Assembly: GCA_017415505.1 (NCBI GenBank)
Contig: JAFQGG010000030.1
Span: 25,987-89,986 of the forward strand
DNA: 64,000 bases
Source of the DNA: Clostridia bacterium
GTDB taxonomy: Bacteria; Bacillota; Clostridia; Christensenellales; Borkfalkiaceae
Direction: 5' to 3'
The notes beneath the pieces are model-generated. The model worked only from the letters and a program-made list of their open reading frames with translations. It was not told the origin of the DNA and did no database searches. This document shows, piece by piece, positions 26,042-34,059 of this stretch; position 1 is the first letter of the stretch, and each line of letters opens with the position of its first letter. Position numbers and translations under genes: made by a program.

Positions 26042-27409
26042 TTACGCCAACATTTGCAAGGCGGCAATCAAGTACTGTTTAACAAACTGCGGTTCAATGA
26101 TCGCGTCGATATAACCGTTCTTTGCCGCGTGGATAGGATCGGCGTTTTCATCGGCGTAACGCGCGGTGATAACCGCGTCGTCAAGTCCCGATTCGCTAAG
26201 TTCGATGCGTGCGCCTTGTGCGTTATCAAAAAGAGAAATGCTTGCATTCGCAAATGCGCAAGTATAATCAAAACCAACCGATTTCGAAGCGAAAAGCGAA
26301 TATCCAAGCCCAATCGCCTTTTTGTAAACGACCGCAATTTTCCCCGTATCGATCGTATCGAGGATATCGAGATATTCCGCGGCTTCCTTCATTACCCGAC
26401 TGTTGTTTGCGCAAGCGCAAGCGCAAATTCCTTTTACGTCCGCAAAAGTGATAAACGGCAAGCGATAGCAACAAGCAAATTCGGCAAAATTTCTAATTTT
26501 CGCCAATTTTGCGGAGGTCAATTCTACACCCGTTTCCCCGCCGTCGAATACGACGGCTGCAACGGCAATACCGCCGATTCTACCAAGCACCGTTTTAACG
26601 CTCGATTCGTAGCTCTTCCAAATTTCAATCGGGGCTTCAAAAATTTCCATTAAATTGTCCGCGGTTACGCTTTCGTTTAACACGGGAACGGATTCGTTAA
26701 GTTCAACGCCGTCCGTAATCGTGCAATCAATCAAATCGCTAATCTTCGCAATCGTTTCACGAACCTCGGCAATATCCTCCACTTCGAACGCGGGAATACC
26801 CGTTTTATCCAAAGCCTTTGCTCCGCCAACCTCTTCTTTGGCAAGATTTTTACCTGCTTTTGCGGACAAAACAAAAGGACTGTTCACTGCCAACACGCTC
26901 TTTTTATTAATAAAAAACGCGAAATCCGCAATCGCGGCAAGCATAGCAACCGAGCCGTATACCTCGCCGTCAACGACGACGTATTGAGGAACGACGCCTT
27001 TGAGTTGCGTGCTTCTTAAAAGCAGTTTACCAAGTCCTTCCAAAACGGTGACGCCTTCACCGACCTGTACCCCACGCGTATTCAAAATATAAACGACGGG
27101 CGTAGAATTCTTTTCTGCCGCGTCCAAGCATTTCGCGATTTTATCGCAGTTTGCCTTGGAAACACCGCCGTCAAGAACCTTGAAATTCTGCGCAACGATA
27201 TAAAAAGGATAATCGTTGATCGTAGCGAAACCGGTAATTACCCCTTCGCCCGCAACGTCCTGTTCATAAAACTCGTTTTGAGAAAAGCTAAATGCGGAAG
27301 TTTCGACGAAGCTGTTTTCGTCCACGATCGCGTTTATGCGACCGCGAATTTCTTTTCCCGCCTCCATAAGCAACGCTTTTCTCTCTTGCAGTAATTGAAT
27401 TTTATCCAT
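26042..27409 (-). CDS. Divergent acyl-CoA-type carboxyltransferase (MmdA-like)
   Basis: Member of the crotonase-fold carboxyltransferase family (MmdA/transcarboxylase 12S/PccB). The start at 27409 has GGAGG upstream; a longer frame reaching 27574 reads across the promoter. At 455 aa it is shorter than MmdA (about 510). The N-terminal half keeps GEGVITGFATINDYPFYIVAQNF-type strands (read in part) but the first oxyanion region reads NTRGVQVGEGV instead of SGGARIQEG, and the GPCAGG-type loop is GEVYGSVAM. The C-terminal half keeps DPIHAAKNGYIDAIIEP. Substrate therefore uncertain: malonyl- or methylmalonyl-CoA, or a structural role. It is the first gene of the operon. Confidence 0.75.
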   Translation of the reverse strand: MDKIQLLQERKALLMEAGKEIRGRINAIVDENSFVETSAFSFSQNEFYEQDVAGEGVITGFATINDYPFYIVAQNFKVLDGGVSKANCDKIAKCLDAAEKNSTPVVYILNTRGVQVGEGVTVLEGLGKLLLRSTQLKGVVPQYVVVDGEVYGSVAMLAAIADFAFFINKKSVLAVNSPFVLSAKAGKNLAKEEVGGAKALDKTGIPAFEVEDIAEVRETIAKISDLIDCTITDGVELNESVPVLNESVTADNLMEIFEAPIEIWKSYESSVKTVLGRIGGIAVAAVVFDGGETGVELTSAKLAKIRNFAEFACCYRLPFITFADVKGICACACANNSRVMKEAAEYLDILDTIDTGKIAVVYKKAIGLGYSLFASKSVGFDYTCAFANASISLFDNAQGARIELSESGLDDAVITARYADENADPIHAAKNGYIDAIIEPQFVKQYLIAALQMLA

Positions 27410-27473
27410 AACGTACCTCCGAGAAATTTGAGTGACAATTCTTGGATTTTTTGCCAACTCTCTACCAATTATC

Positions 27474-27502
27474 ATTATACAACAAATCATTTCAAAAAGC
27501 AA
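27474..27502 (-). promoter_or_regulatory. Sigma-A promoter of the sodium-pump decarboxylase operon
   Basis: Minus strand -35 TTGCTT (27497-27502), 17-base spacer, -10 TATAAT (27474-27479), with a leader of about 60 bases before the GGAGG of the first gene. Confidence 0.75.
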
Positions 27503-27601
27503 GCGATTGAACGCAAAAAAATTACTTTTTTTATCAAAAAAAGACAATAGTTTACTTTTTATTGGGAAAAACATTTACAAGTGTCTTTTTATCGAAGTAT
27601 A

Positions 27602-28516
27602 TTATTTGTTTTTCTTAAAAAAATTGAATTTTTTTGCAAGCCACTTTTGCAATTTGTCCATATTTTTATATATTAAAATGAAAGCAACCGCGAAAACGGC
27701 AAGCAAAATCCCCCAAGTCAAAAGCCCCCACCAAGTATTTAACGGAATTATATCCACCGAATAACAGGTGGTTACGATCGCAAGGACTCTCGCAATAGAA
27801 ATCATAGTAAGGAAATAACGCGTCGACATGGAAGACAGTCCCGCAATTATGCAAAGCACGTCGTCGGGAAACATCGGCAAAAGAAACATGAGCGTCAACA
27901 CGAGATTATCTTTTCCTTTAAGTTTTTTTTGCCAACGCAAAAGCGTATCTTCCCCAACGAGCCAAATCGCGGCTTTATATCCAAACTTCCTACCGATAAA
28001 AAAGGCGGTAAACGAACCGAGTATAATCCCCAACAAACTATACAAAGTCGCTCGAAACGGTCCAAAGAGTGCAACGCCGACTACGGTGCTTAGCGTACCG
28101 GGAATGGGCAAAAGCACGACTTGCAAGTATTGTAAAAGAATATAAAGAAGTGGCATCCAAGCACCCGCCTTGGCAATATACGCCTGCAAGCTTTCCGCGT
28201 CCTTTACGATTTGGAAAAATCCGATCATTTGTAAAATGAAAAGCAAAACCAAGCAAAAAATCACGAATCCGAAAACGCTCAGCATGATTTTATACAGCAT
28301 TTCTCTTCTCGTCGCTACGCTCCAAACGGAGAAACCAAACGCACAAATCGTCAAAACGCAAGATATAACCGCAAACAAAGCTCTTTTTTCTTGCACGAAC
28401 GACAATTCTGAACGATAAACGCAAAGAACGGAAAAAACGAGCGTAATTGCCGTTAAAAATAGAAACGACAAGACGCCCGTTAATATAGTTTTTGGTTTTA
28501 ATCTTTCTTTCATCAT
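27602..28516 (-). CDS. TVP38/TMEM64 (DedA-like) membrane protein
   Basis: Polytopic membrane protein of the TVP38/TMEM64 (SNARE-associated/VTT) family, implicated elsewhere in lipid scrambling or undecaprenyl-phosphate recycling. After two to three N-terminal helices the conserved core follows: LPIPGTLSTVVGVALFGPF, GSFTAFFIGRKFG and LMFLLPMFPDDVLCIIAG. The C-terminus is lysine-rich. The start is taken at the ATGATG (28511-28516); a TTG at 28534 is possible, and no good ribosome site is seen before either. The transported lipid cannot be inferred from context. Confidence 0.85.
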   Translation of the reverse strand: MMKERLKPKTILTGVLSFLFLTAITLVFSVLCVYRSELSFVQEKRALFAVISCVLTICAFGFSVWSVATRREMLYKIMLSVFGFVIFCLVLLFILQMIGFFQIVKDAESLQAYIAKAGAWMPLLYILLQYLQVVLLPIPGTLSTVVGVALFGPFRATLYSLLGIILGSFTAFFIGRKFGYKAAIWLVGEDTLLRWQKKLKGKDNLVLTLMFLLPMFPDDVLCIIAGLSSMSTRYFLTMISIARVLAIVTTCYSVDIIPLNTWWGLLTWGILLAVFAVAFILIYKNMDKLQKWLAKKFNFFKKNK

Positions 28517-28569
28517 ACGAATATAGTATGACAAAAACTTATGAAAAGTATGATTATTTCATAAAAATT

Positions 28570-29043
28570 TTACGGTTCAACGATATCTAAATCGGGAGGT
28601 AAAGTCTTTTTAAGCTCCACGATTGCTCCGCGCGCAAGCTCGTCGCAACGGTTGTTGAGCTCGTTATCCGCGTGCCCTGCAACCTTGTGAAAAGTAACCT
28701 CGTGCGTTTTCGTCAACGAAAAAAGTTCTTCCCAAAGATCTACGTTTGAAACGGCTTTTCCGTCCGCCTTTTTCCAACCGTTTTTCTTCCAAGCAAAAAT
28801 CCAACCGTTCAAAAAGGCGTTTACCGTGTACGCCGAATCGCTGTACACGTCCACTTTACATGGATATTTCAGTTTCTTCAAACCGACGATTACCGCCAAA
28901 ACTTCCATACGGTTATTCGTCGTTTGTTCCTCCGCACCGCTGTATTCCCTTTTTACTTCTCCGTAAATAAGAATCCCGCCGTATCCGCCCACACCGGGAT
29001 TCCCCGAACACGCGCCGTCCGTATAAAGTGTTACGCTTTTCAT
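28570..29043 (-). CDS. rnhA: Ribonuclease HI
   Basis: Cleaves the RNA strand of RNA-DNA hybrids. The catalytic residues align with the Escherichia coli enzyme: Asp9 in LYTDGACSGNPG, Glu47 in NNRMEVLA, Asp69 in VYSDSAYTVNA, His124 and Asp134 in the AGHADNELNNRCDELARG segment. The start at 29043 is preferred because GAGGTTTAC precedes it; a start 15 bases upstream is also open. It is about 157 aa. It appears to be a single-gene unit. Confidence 0.95.
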   Translation of the reverse strand: MKSVTLYTDGACSGNPGVGGYGGILIYGEVKREYSGAEEQTTNNRMEVLAVIVGLKKLKYPCKVDVYSDSAYTVNAFLNGWIFAWKKNGWKKADGKAVSNVDLWEELFSLTKTHEVTFHKVAGHADNELNNRCDELARGAIVELKKTLPPDLDIVEP

Positions 29044-29191
29044 GTAAACCTCTTTCAATAATTATATGGATAATTATACAATCTTTTTTAGGAAGAGTCA
29101 AGCTTTTCGGCTTGCCCTTAAAGAAAAAGTGCTCATTCAATTGCTTTCATTGTGCAAAGAAAAAATTTAACCACTTTTGCGATTGGATTTT

Positions 29192-29260
29192 AGTAGGGTT
29201 AGACTCGATTCAAACACGCAACCTTTGGTTTTGGTGGGTTACGCTACTCTTCCGTTTGCC
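29192..29260 (-). pseudogene. Decayed tRNA-Trp-like sequence
   Basis: Read on the minus strand it aligns with the intact tRNA-Trp 1.4 kb away. It keeps AGAGTAGCG, AAAACC, then AGGTTGCGTGTT and GAATCG in order. The anticodon loop has gained three bases, the acceptor stem no longer pairs and the CCA tail reads ACTA, so it cannot form a working tRNA. It is either a decayed duplicate or the scar of tRNA-targeted integration. Confidence 0.7.
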
Positions 29261-29265
29261 AAACA

Positions 29266-29300
29266 AAAAAATTCGTTCGAAAAAATCGAACGAATTTTTG
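29266..29300. terminator. Bidirectional terminator after the orphan lipoprotein gene
   Basis: Perfect 12-bp stem AAATTCGTTCGA (29269-29280) with TCGAACGAATTT (29286-29297), with A-run and T-run on the two sides. Confidence 0.8.
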
Positions 29301-29409
29301 CGTTAGTACAACAAAATCTCTAAAATCGCCCTGTGTTTATAGGGTAGAACAACGAAATGACTAAAATATTTTTGTTGTTCACTCACAAAAAAACGTTATT
29401 CCCTTTATC

Positions 29410-30273
29410 CTAATTAAAAATATATGGTTCATTCCACTGATTTAACTGCTTAAAGGAAAAAATCTGATTTTTACAGTTAATCGTATCTTGCAATTCTATT
29501 ATAAAAGTATCTTCAGTATAACTTCCATCAGGATTAAATATTATTGCAAATTCATAATATTGCGTTTTTGAAGTTGGGCTTACTCCTTCTCCATACACGT
29601 CACGTCCTACTCCCCACACGTAATACAATTCCCGCCCATATGTGTCCGAGGTATTATATATGTCATACCTATATATATGATCATCTCCTTTATACCCTGT
29701 ATTTTTAGCATAATTGCTAATAATATTTTCAAACGTTTCTTCTGAAACATTTAATTTTCCTTTATTCCTGGTCGTTAAAGGCTTTTTCGTGCATTTTTCT
29801 TCATGTATTTCTTTATTCCAGTCGTTTAGTTCTTTCAATTCAGAAGAATTTGATTTCGTATAATCAAAAACACCGTCTTTTAAAAACTTCTTATCTTCTA
29901 TCTTATACGATTCATAGCAATAATCCTCATAAAAATAAACGTAACTATCTGTTTTCTTTTGCATTACAAGAATTGTATAGCTATCATTGAAATAGGCACT
30001 TTCATACATATGTTCTTTATCATAATAACCGCAGCCTTCATAATAATAAAACATTACTCTCCCATATCTATCTTCTTCTATTATCTCTATGATTGGATCG
30101 AATAGAACTTCTCCATTTGAAATATATCCACTCGCTTTAAATATATTATTTACGGCTACTGTATAAAGATCAACGCGCTCACCCTTGTATTTATATGGTA
30201 AAAAACACCCTTGACAAAAAACACAAAAAACAGTAACTATTATAAATAAAACTGTTGATTTAAGTTTTTTCAT
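29410..30273 (-). CDS. Orphan tyrosine-rich secreted protein or lipoprotein
   Basis: I do not recognise this protein. It is 287 aa with a Lys-rich N-terminus and hydrophobic segment (about 8-22) ending CQGC, a weak lipobox with Cys23 as possible lipid anchor. The mature part is strongly enriched in Tyr, Asp, Glu, Lys and Asn (for example VMFYYYEGCGYYDKE) and has several cysteines. Its codons are much richer in A/T than those of the neighbours. It stands alone between a tRNA-Trp relic and the intact tRNA-Trp, which suggests acquisition. GAGGTGGGAT precedes the ATG and a TATAAT lies at 30297-30302. The surface location is inferred only from the signal sequence. Confidence 0.7.
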   Translation of the reverse strand: MKKLKSTVLFIIVTVFCVFCQGCFLPYKYKGERVDLYTVAVNNIFKASGYISNGEVLFDPIIEIIEEDRYGRVMFYYYEGCGYYDKEHMYESAYFNDSYTILVMQKKTDSYVYFYEDYCYESYKIEDKKFLKDGVFDYTKSNSSELKELNDWNKEIHEEKCTKKPLTTRNKGKLNVSEETFENIISNYAKNTGYKGDDHIYRYDIYNTSDTYGRELYYVWGVGRDVYGEGVSPTSKTQYYEFAIIFNPDGSYTEDTFIIELQDTINCKNQIFSFKQLNQWNEPYIFN

Positions 30274-30599
30274 ATCCCACCTCTATTAAATTTTTAATTA
30301 TATCACCATATAATTCTTAATTTTATTATAACATGATTGCATTATCTTTTCAAGCATTTTTTGATATTACTCAACTTATAAGTTCAAGTCCCGTTGTGGG
30401 AGTGTAAAATGTTGTACTTTATTAAAGTTAGTTATTAAAAAAGTCAAACTGCATTTTTAGGAATGTAGACAACCTAATTACGCCGTTTTTGATTTCGCAT
30501 TATCAAAATTTTATCAAAACAATCAAAAAAGGGTTTAAAAAGCCCTAAAAGGGCAAAGTAAAGCACATTTATCGTTTAGACAAATGCGCTTTACTTTAA
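30274..30599. other. Non-coding stretch upstream of the lipoprotein gene
   Basis: A/T-rich and without a credible gene. It contains a possible minus-strand -10 (TATAAT, 30297-30302) for the lipoprotein gene, a plus-strand tRNA T-arm-like fragment at 30380-30405 (AGTTCAAGTCCCGT), and the terminator hairpins following tRNA-Trp (30541-30597). Confidence 0.65.
30541..30598 (-). terminator. Tandem hairpins downstream of tRNA-Trp
   Basis: A 16-base stem with two wobble or mismatched positions (30555-30570 with 30582-30597) is followed by a second hairpin GCCCT/AGGGC (30542-30546 with 30550-30554) and TTTTT on the minus strand. Together they would end the tRNA transcript. Confidence 0.75.
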
Positions 30600-30674
30600 T
30601 GGCAGGGGAGACGCGATTCGAACACGCAACCTACGGTTTTGGAGACCGCTACTCTACCGTTGAGCCACTCCCCT
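30600..30674 (-). tRNA. tRNA-Trp (CCA anticodon)
   Basis: A complete cloverleaf: acceptor AGGGGAG/CTCCCCT, D-stem GCTC/GAGT, anticodon stem GCGGT/ACCGT with loop CTCCAAA (anticodon CCA), T-loop TTCGAAT, discriminator G and an encoded CCA. It has its own consensus promoter and downstream hairpins. Confidence 0.95.
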
Positions 30675-30686
30675 AACGACGTAGCT

Positions 30687-30715
30687 ATTATATAACAAAA
30701 AAAAACATTTGTCAA
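30687..30715 (-). promoter_or_regulatory. Consensus sigma-A promoter of tRNA-Trp
   Basis: Minus strand -35 TTGACA (30710-30715), 17-base spacer, -10 TATAAT (30687-30692): a full consensus match, as expected for a stable RNA gene. Confidence 0.9.
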
Positions 30716-30810
30716 ATATTTTTGAGTAAAAAAAACGAAGATTTTCCGTTTTTTCAAAAAAAGAAGAAAAAACGGGGAAATATTCAAAAAACTCGCTATT
30801 GCAAGGATTA

Positions 30811-30838
30811 AATTTCCCGCCTAAACAGGCGGGAAAAA
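30811..30838 (-). terminator. Terminator after the MgtC-like gene
   Basis: Perfect 10-bp stem TTTCCCGCCT (30813-30822) with AGGCGGGAAA (30827-30836) and loop AAAC, close after the mgtC-like stop. Confidence 0.75.
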
Positions 30839-30842
30839 TATT

Positions 30843-31499
30843 TTACTCGTTATCGCAACGCTCGATTGATCGGATAAAATCGTTTTGCGTGATAATTTCG
30901 TTCAACTTCGTTGAAGAAAATTCTTGATCTGTATTCAACGTCGCGCTGTATACCACTTTCCCCTCTTCGCGTAAAATGACGAGGTGGTTAAAACGGTCCG
31001 TTCCGAAAATTTCTTTAATTTTCAAATTTTCGTCGCCCGTTTGCATGAACTCGATTTTTACCGAATAGGCTCTTTTATTTCTAAAAATGGGATATTTCAA
31101 ATGTAAAATGCATTGTACGAGAATCAAAATTAAGGTTGCGCCGATTGCAATCCAATACAGCCTGCCCCCGCACGCCATTCCAACGCCCGCCGTTGCCCAA
31201 ACGCCAGCCGCCGTCGTAAGCCCCTTGACCTCGTGCTGTCTATAAACGATCATGCCCGCGCCAAGGAAACCGATCCCCGAAACGATTTGCGCCGCCACAC
31301 GCGCCGAGTCCGCCTCTCCGCCGAACGCATACTTGGAAACGATCATCATTAACGCCGAACCGAAGCAAACGATCGTATGCGTACGGATCCCCGCTTCTTT
31401 GGAACGCAATTTTCGCTCGAAACCGATCGAAAATCCGAGCACTACCGACAAGAGTAAATCGATAAGTATGATAAGTTGAGGGTTTGTTGCAATAGGCAT
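30843..31499 (-). CDS. MgtC/SapB family membrane protein
   Basis: Integral membrane protein of the MgtC/SapB family, linked elsewhere to Mg2+ homeostasis or F-ATPase control. Residues 1-135 hold four to five transmembrane helices with the family signature GFERKLRSKEAGIRTHTIVC, VSGIGFLGAGMI, and VKGLTTAAGVWATAGVGMA. A cytoplasmic ACT-like C-terminal domain (about 145-218) follows. AAGGAAGG precedes the ATG and a full consensus sigma-A promoter lies upstream. The gene stands alone between terminators. The specific physiological role is not deducible. Confidence 0.9.
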   Translation of the reverse strand: MPIATNPQLIILIDLLLSVVLGFSIGFERKLRSKEAGIRTHTIVCFGSALMMIVSKYAFGGEADSARVAAQIVSGIGFLGAGMIVYRQHEVKGLTTAAGVWATAGVGMACGGRLYWIAIGATLILILVQCILHLKYPIFRNKRAYSVKIEFMQTGDENLKIKEIFGTDRFNHLVILREEGKVVYSATLNTDQEFSSTKLNEIITQNDFIRSIERCDNE

Positions 31500-31528
31500 A
31501 TCTTTTCCTTCCTTCTTTCAATATATAT

Positions 31529-31557
31529 ATTATATCATAATGAATTGCATTTGTCAA
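31529..31557 (-). promoter_or_regulatory. Consensus sigma-A promoter of the MgtC-like gene
   Basis: Minus strand -35 TTGACA (31552-31557), 17-base spacer, -10 TATAAT (31529-31534). Confidence 0.88.
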
Positions 31558-31640
31558 TATGAAATCGAAAGAAAATTTACATAAAATTTACAAAAACTTT
31601 GCATTTTCATTAAAATTGAAAAGACCGCTATTTTTTTGCG

Positions 31641-32453
31641 TTATAAGACGATATCTTTCACAGAATTCAAAACGAAAGTAGGCTTAATATCGCTGTTTTC
31701 CAAGTCTTCAAGCGTAGCCTCACCACTCAAAACGCAAATCGTATCCACGCCCGCGTTGACGCCCGCCGCTACGTCGGTGTACAGTCTGTCGCCGATCACC
31801 ACCGTTTCTTCCTTTTTCACCGAAAATTTATCCATAACGGCGAAGACCATCAAAGATTCGGGTTTTCCGATAAAGATCGGCTTTTTGCCCGTTGCATATT
31901 CGTAGCCAACGCACATAGAACCGCAATCGGGAATCGAACCGAACGAAACGGGACAAACCCAATCGGGGTTAGTGGCATAATAAGGGATATCGTTTTTCGT
32001 AAGCATTTCACAGCTCACACGCATTTTCTTCGCCGTCAATTCGGTATCGAACGAAACGAGAATTGCCGCCGCGTTCTCGGTATATTTCTCGGTTATATTT
32101 AACCCGCCTTTTTTAATACCTTTGATAAAAGACTTTGTGCCTTGCGCGTAAATCAATTTATCTCCAAATCTCTCTTTTAGCAACAAAACGGTGGCTTGCG
32201 CGGAAGTAAAGAAATCTTCTTCCGTAGCGTTCGTAATCCCAAGTTTTTTAAGTTTTTTCACGTAATCAATTACTGATTTTGAGGGATTATTGGTGATAAA
32301 CGCGTATCTGCCCCCTTTTTCCTTGATTTTCGCCAACAGCTCGATAACGCCGTCAAACAAATCGTTTTCGCGGTAAATCGTACCGTCCATATCAAACAAG
32401 AACAGTTTTTTATTCTTTAATACGCTTGCGTCTTTTCCAAAAAAGTCTTTCAT
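31641..32453 (-). CDS. HAD-IIA (NagD-like) phosphatase
   Basis: Haloacid-dehalogenase hydrolase of class IIA. Motif I is FLFDMDGTIY, motif II is AFITNNPSKS, and motif IV is VVIGDRLYTDVAAGVNAG; the cap domain lies between about residues 90 and 190. Such enzymes dephosphorylate small sugar or glycerol phosphates. As the last gene of a glycerol-3-phosphate-oxidase-like operon, with its start overlapping the DUF1667 gene stop, a glycerol-phosphate or related polyol-phosphate substrate is a reasonable inference, not shown. Confidence 0.88.
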   Translation of the reverse strand: MKDFFGKDASVLKNKKLFLFDMDGTIYRENDLFDGVIELLAKIKEKGGRYAFITNNPSKSVIDYVKKLKKLGITNATEEDFFTSAQATVLLLKERFGDKLIYAQGTKSFIKGIKKGGLNITEKYTENAAAILVSFDTELTAKKMRVSCEMLTKNDIPYYATNPDWVCPVSFGSIPDCGSMCVGYEYATGKKPIFIGKPESLMVFAVMDKFSVKKEETVVIGDRLYTDVAAGVNAGVDTICVLSGEATLEDLENSDIKPTFVLNSVKDIVL

Positions 32454-32806
32454 ACGCCCTCCGCGTTTCCCGTAGCGATCAAGTTAATATCCTCGGTAAT
32501 ATTTTCCACGATAATATCGCCGATCTTTACGGGTAATTTGCAAACGACACGGTTAATTTTTTTCATTAAATCAAACGTCTCGTCCTTTTTGATCGGTTTA
32601 TCCGTTTTTACGGGTATTAGTTCGCCGTTTTCTGCGCGAACGGTGGAAGTGAGCACGCGACGCGGACAAATTACTTCGTTCTCCGCGTAAAGCTTTCCGC
32701 GAGGACACGCGTTTCCCGTTACGGAAACGGGCTCGCCGTTTTCAACGGTTACTTCGATTGAACAGCCGATAGGACATTCGATACAAGTCAACGATCTTAC
32801 GCTCAT
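32450..32806 (-). CDS. DUF1667 cysteine-rich protein
   Basis: Small protein of the DUF1667 family, regularly encoded with GlpA/GlpB-like oxidoreductases in Clostridia. Near the N-terminus it shows CIECPIGCSIEV, then NACPRG and ICPRRV, five conserved cysteines that probably hold an Fe-S cluster or zinc. No catalytic domain is recognisable. Overlaps at both ends show tight coupling with the two neighbours, so it is probably an electron-transfer or assembly subunit of the oxidoreductase. Confidence 0.85.
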   Translation of the reverse strand: MSVRSLTCIECPIGCSIEVTVENGEPVSVTGNACPRGKLYAENEVICPRRVLTSTVRAENGELIPVKTDKPIKKDETFDLMKKINRVVCKLPVKIGDIIVENITEDINLIATGNAEGV

Positions 32807-34059
32807 ATTTTCTCCTCCAATTCAATTTGAATTTCGCCGTTCGCCTCCGCGAGTTTTGCTTCCGTCAACAGCATGGATTCCATTTCACCCGGCACGACGA
32901 TTTTTTTCTTCTTTTGCAATAATACTTGCTCCCCGCATTTTGCGATAATCGTACAGTCGCGGAAGGTGTTCGTCACGCGGAAAAAGAGTTTCACGTTGCC
33001 TTGGATATTTTTATCAATGATTTGCGGTACGACGTAGGACACGTTTTTCCCGTTTGAAACCCGTACTTCGTCACGCTCGGTTTTTCCGTACAAAATATAG
33101 TTCGCCGCGTACCTGCCCGCAAGCTCCGCTTCCTCGGAAACGAAATCGACGAGATCGTGTACCTGCAACACGTTTCCGCACGCAAATATCCCTTCCACTT
33201 CCGTTTCACGGCTTTGGTATACTACCGCACCGCGCGTTCGGGGCGAAAGTTCCAAGCCCGCGCCTTTCGTAAGCTCGTTTTCGGGAATCAAACCGACGGA
33301 AAACAAGACGGTATCGCAATCGAAATGCACTTCCGTTCCGGGAATAGGCTTTTTGTTCTCGTCCACTTTGGAGATAACCACGCCCGTTACCCGCTTCTCG
33401 CCCTCGATTTTCGTAATCGTATGATTGAGATAAAGCGGAATATCGAAATCGTCCAAACATTGCGCGATATTGCGCTTTAACCCGCTCGAATAGGGCATAA
33501 TCTCGCAAACGGCGTGTACCTTTGCCCCTTCCAAAGTCATACGGCGCGCCATAATCAAGCCGATATCCCCCGAACCGAGAATCACCACGCTTTTCCCCGG
33601 CATATAACCTTTTATATTCACGTATTTTTGCGCCGTTCCCGCCGAGTAAATCCCCGCAGGTCTACTGCCCGCCACGTTCAAAGCGCCACGACTTCTTTCA
33701 CGACAGCCCATTGCAAGCACGACGGCTTTCGCCTGCAATACGAACACGCCGTTTTGCGTGTTGATTGCCGTCACTTTCTTATCTTTCGTCAAGGAAAGCA
33801 CCGTCGTTTCCGTCATCACTTGGATATTGCGTGCCAAAACGCCGTCCACAAACCGCGCCGCATATTCGGGACCCGACAAACTTTCCTTGAAACGCGTAAG
33901 CCCAAATCCGTTATGTATACATTGATTGAGGATTCCGCCGAGCTTGTTTTCCCGTTCAAGAATCAAAATATCGCGAATCCCTTCGTCGTATGCCGCAATC
34001 GCCGCGGCAAGTCCCGCAGGTCCACCGCCGACGATAACGAGATCGTAATTCATTTTCAT
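32803..34059 (-). CDS. FAD/NAD(P)-binding oxidoreductase (GlpB-like partner)
   Basis: Pyridine-nucleotide-disulphide-oxidoreductase-like flavoprotein. The N-terminal FAD motif is VIVGGGPAGLAAAIAAYDEG, the second nucleotide motif is VILGSGDIGLIMARRM, and a third FAD-contact motif is GIFACGNVLQVHD. No redox-active CxxC is seen. The length is 418 aa. The gene is translationally coupled to the GlpA-like gene by an ATGA overlap and to the DUF1667 gene. In Clostridia this trio is read as an anaerobic glycerol-3-phosphate dehydrogenase-like complex; the exact substrate remains inferred. Confidence 0.88.
   Translation of the reverse strand: MKMNYDLVIVGGGPAGLAAAIAAYDEGIRDILILERENKLGGILNQCIHNGFGLTRFKESLSGPEYAARFVDGVLARNIQVMTETTVLSLTKDKKVTAINTQNGVFVLQAKAVVLAMGCRERSRGALNVAGSRPAGIYSAGTAQKYVNIKGYMPGKSVVILGSGDIGLIMARRMTLEGAKVHAVCEIMPYSSGLKRNIAQCLDDFDIPLYLNHTITKIEGEKRVTGVVISKVDENKKPIPGTEVHFDCDTVLFSVGLIPENELTKGAGLELSPRTRGAVVYQSRETEVEGIFACGNVLQVHDLVDFVSEEAELAGRYAANYILYGKTERDEVRVSNGKNVSYVVPQIIDKNIQGNVKLFFRVTNTFRDCTIIAKCGEQVLLQKKKKIVVPGEMESMLLTEAKLAEANGEIQIELEEKI

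Larger units (their letters stand above)
29044..29409. other. 366-base non-coding stretch with a tRNA relic and a terminator
   Basis: No credible gene. From right to left it holds the terminator hairpin (29266-29300) after the lipoprotein gene, a tRNA-Trp-like relic (29192-29260), and an A/T-rich stretch before rnhA in which I see no clear promoter. Confidence 0.7.

Noticed and set aside
27410-27574. Longer start of the MmdA-like gene
   Set aside because: The extra 55 codons run through a good sigma-A promoter and the ribosome site GGAGG before the ATG at 27409.
30596-30787. Minus-strand frame covering tRNA-Trp
   Set aside because: The sequence forms a complete cloverleaf with CCA anticodon and its own promoter; the frame is accidental.
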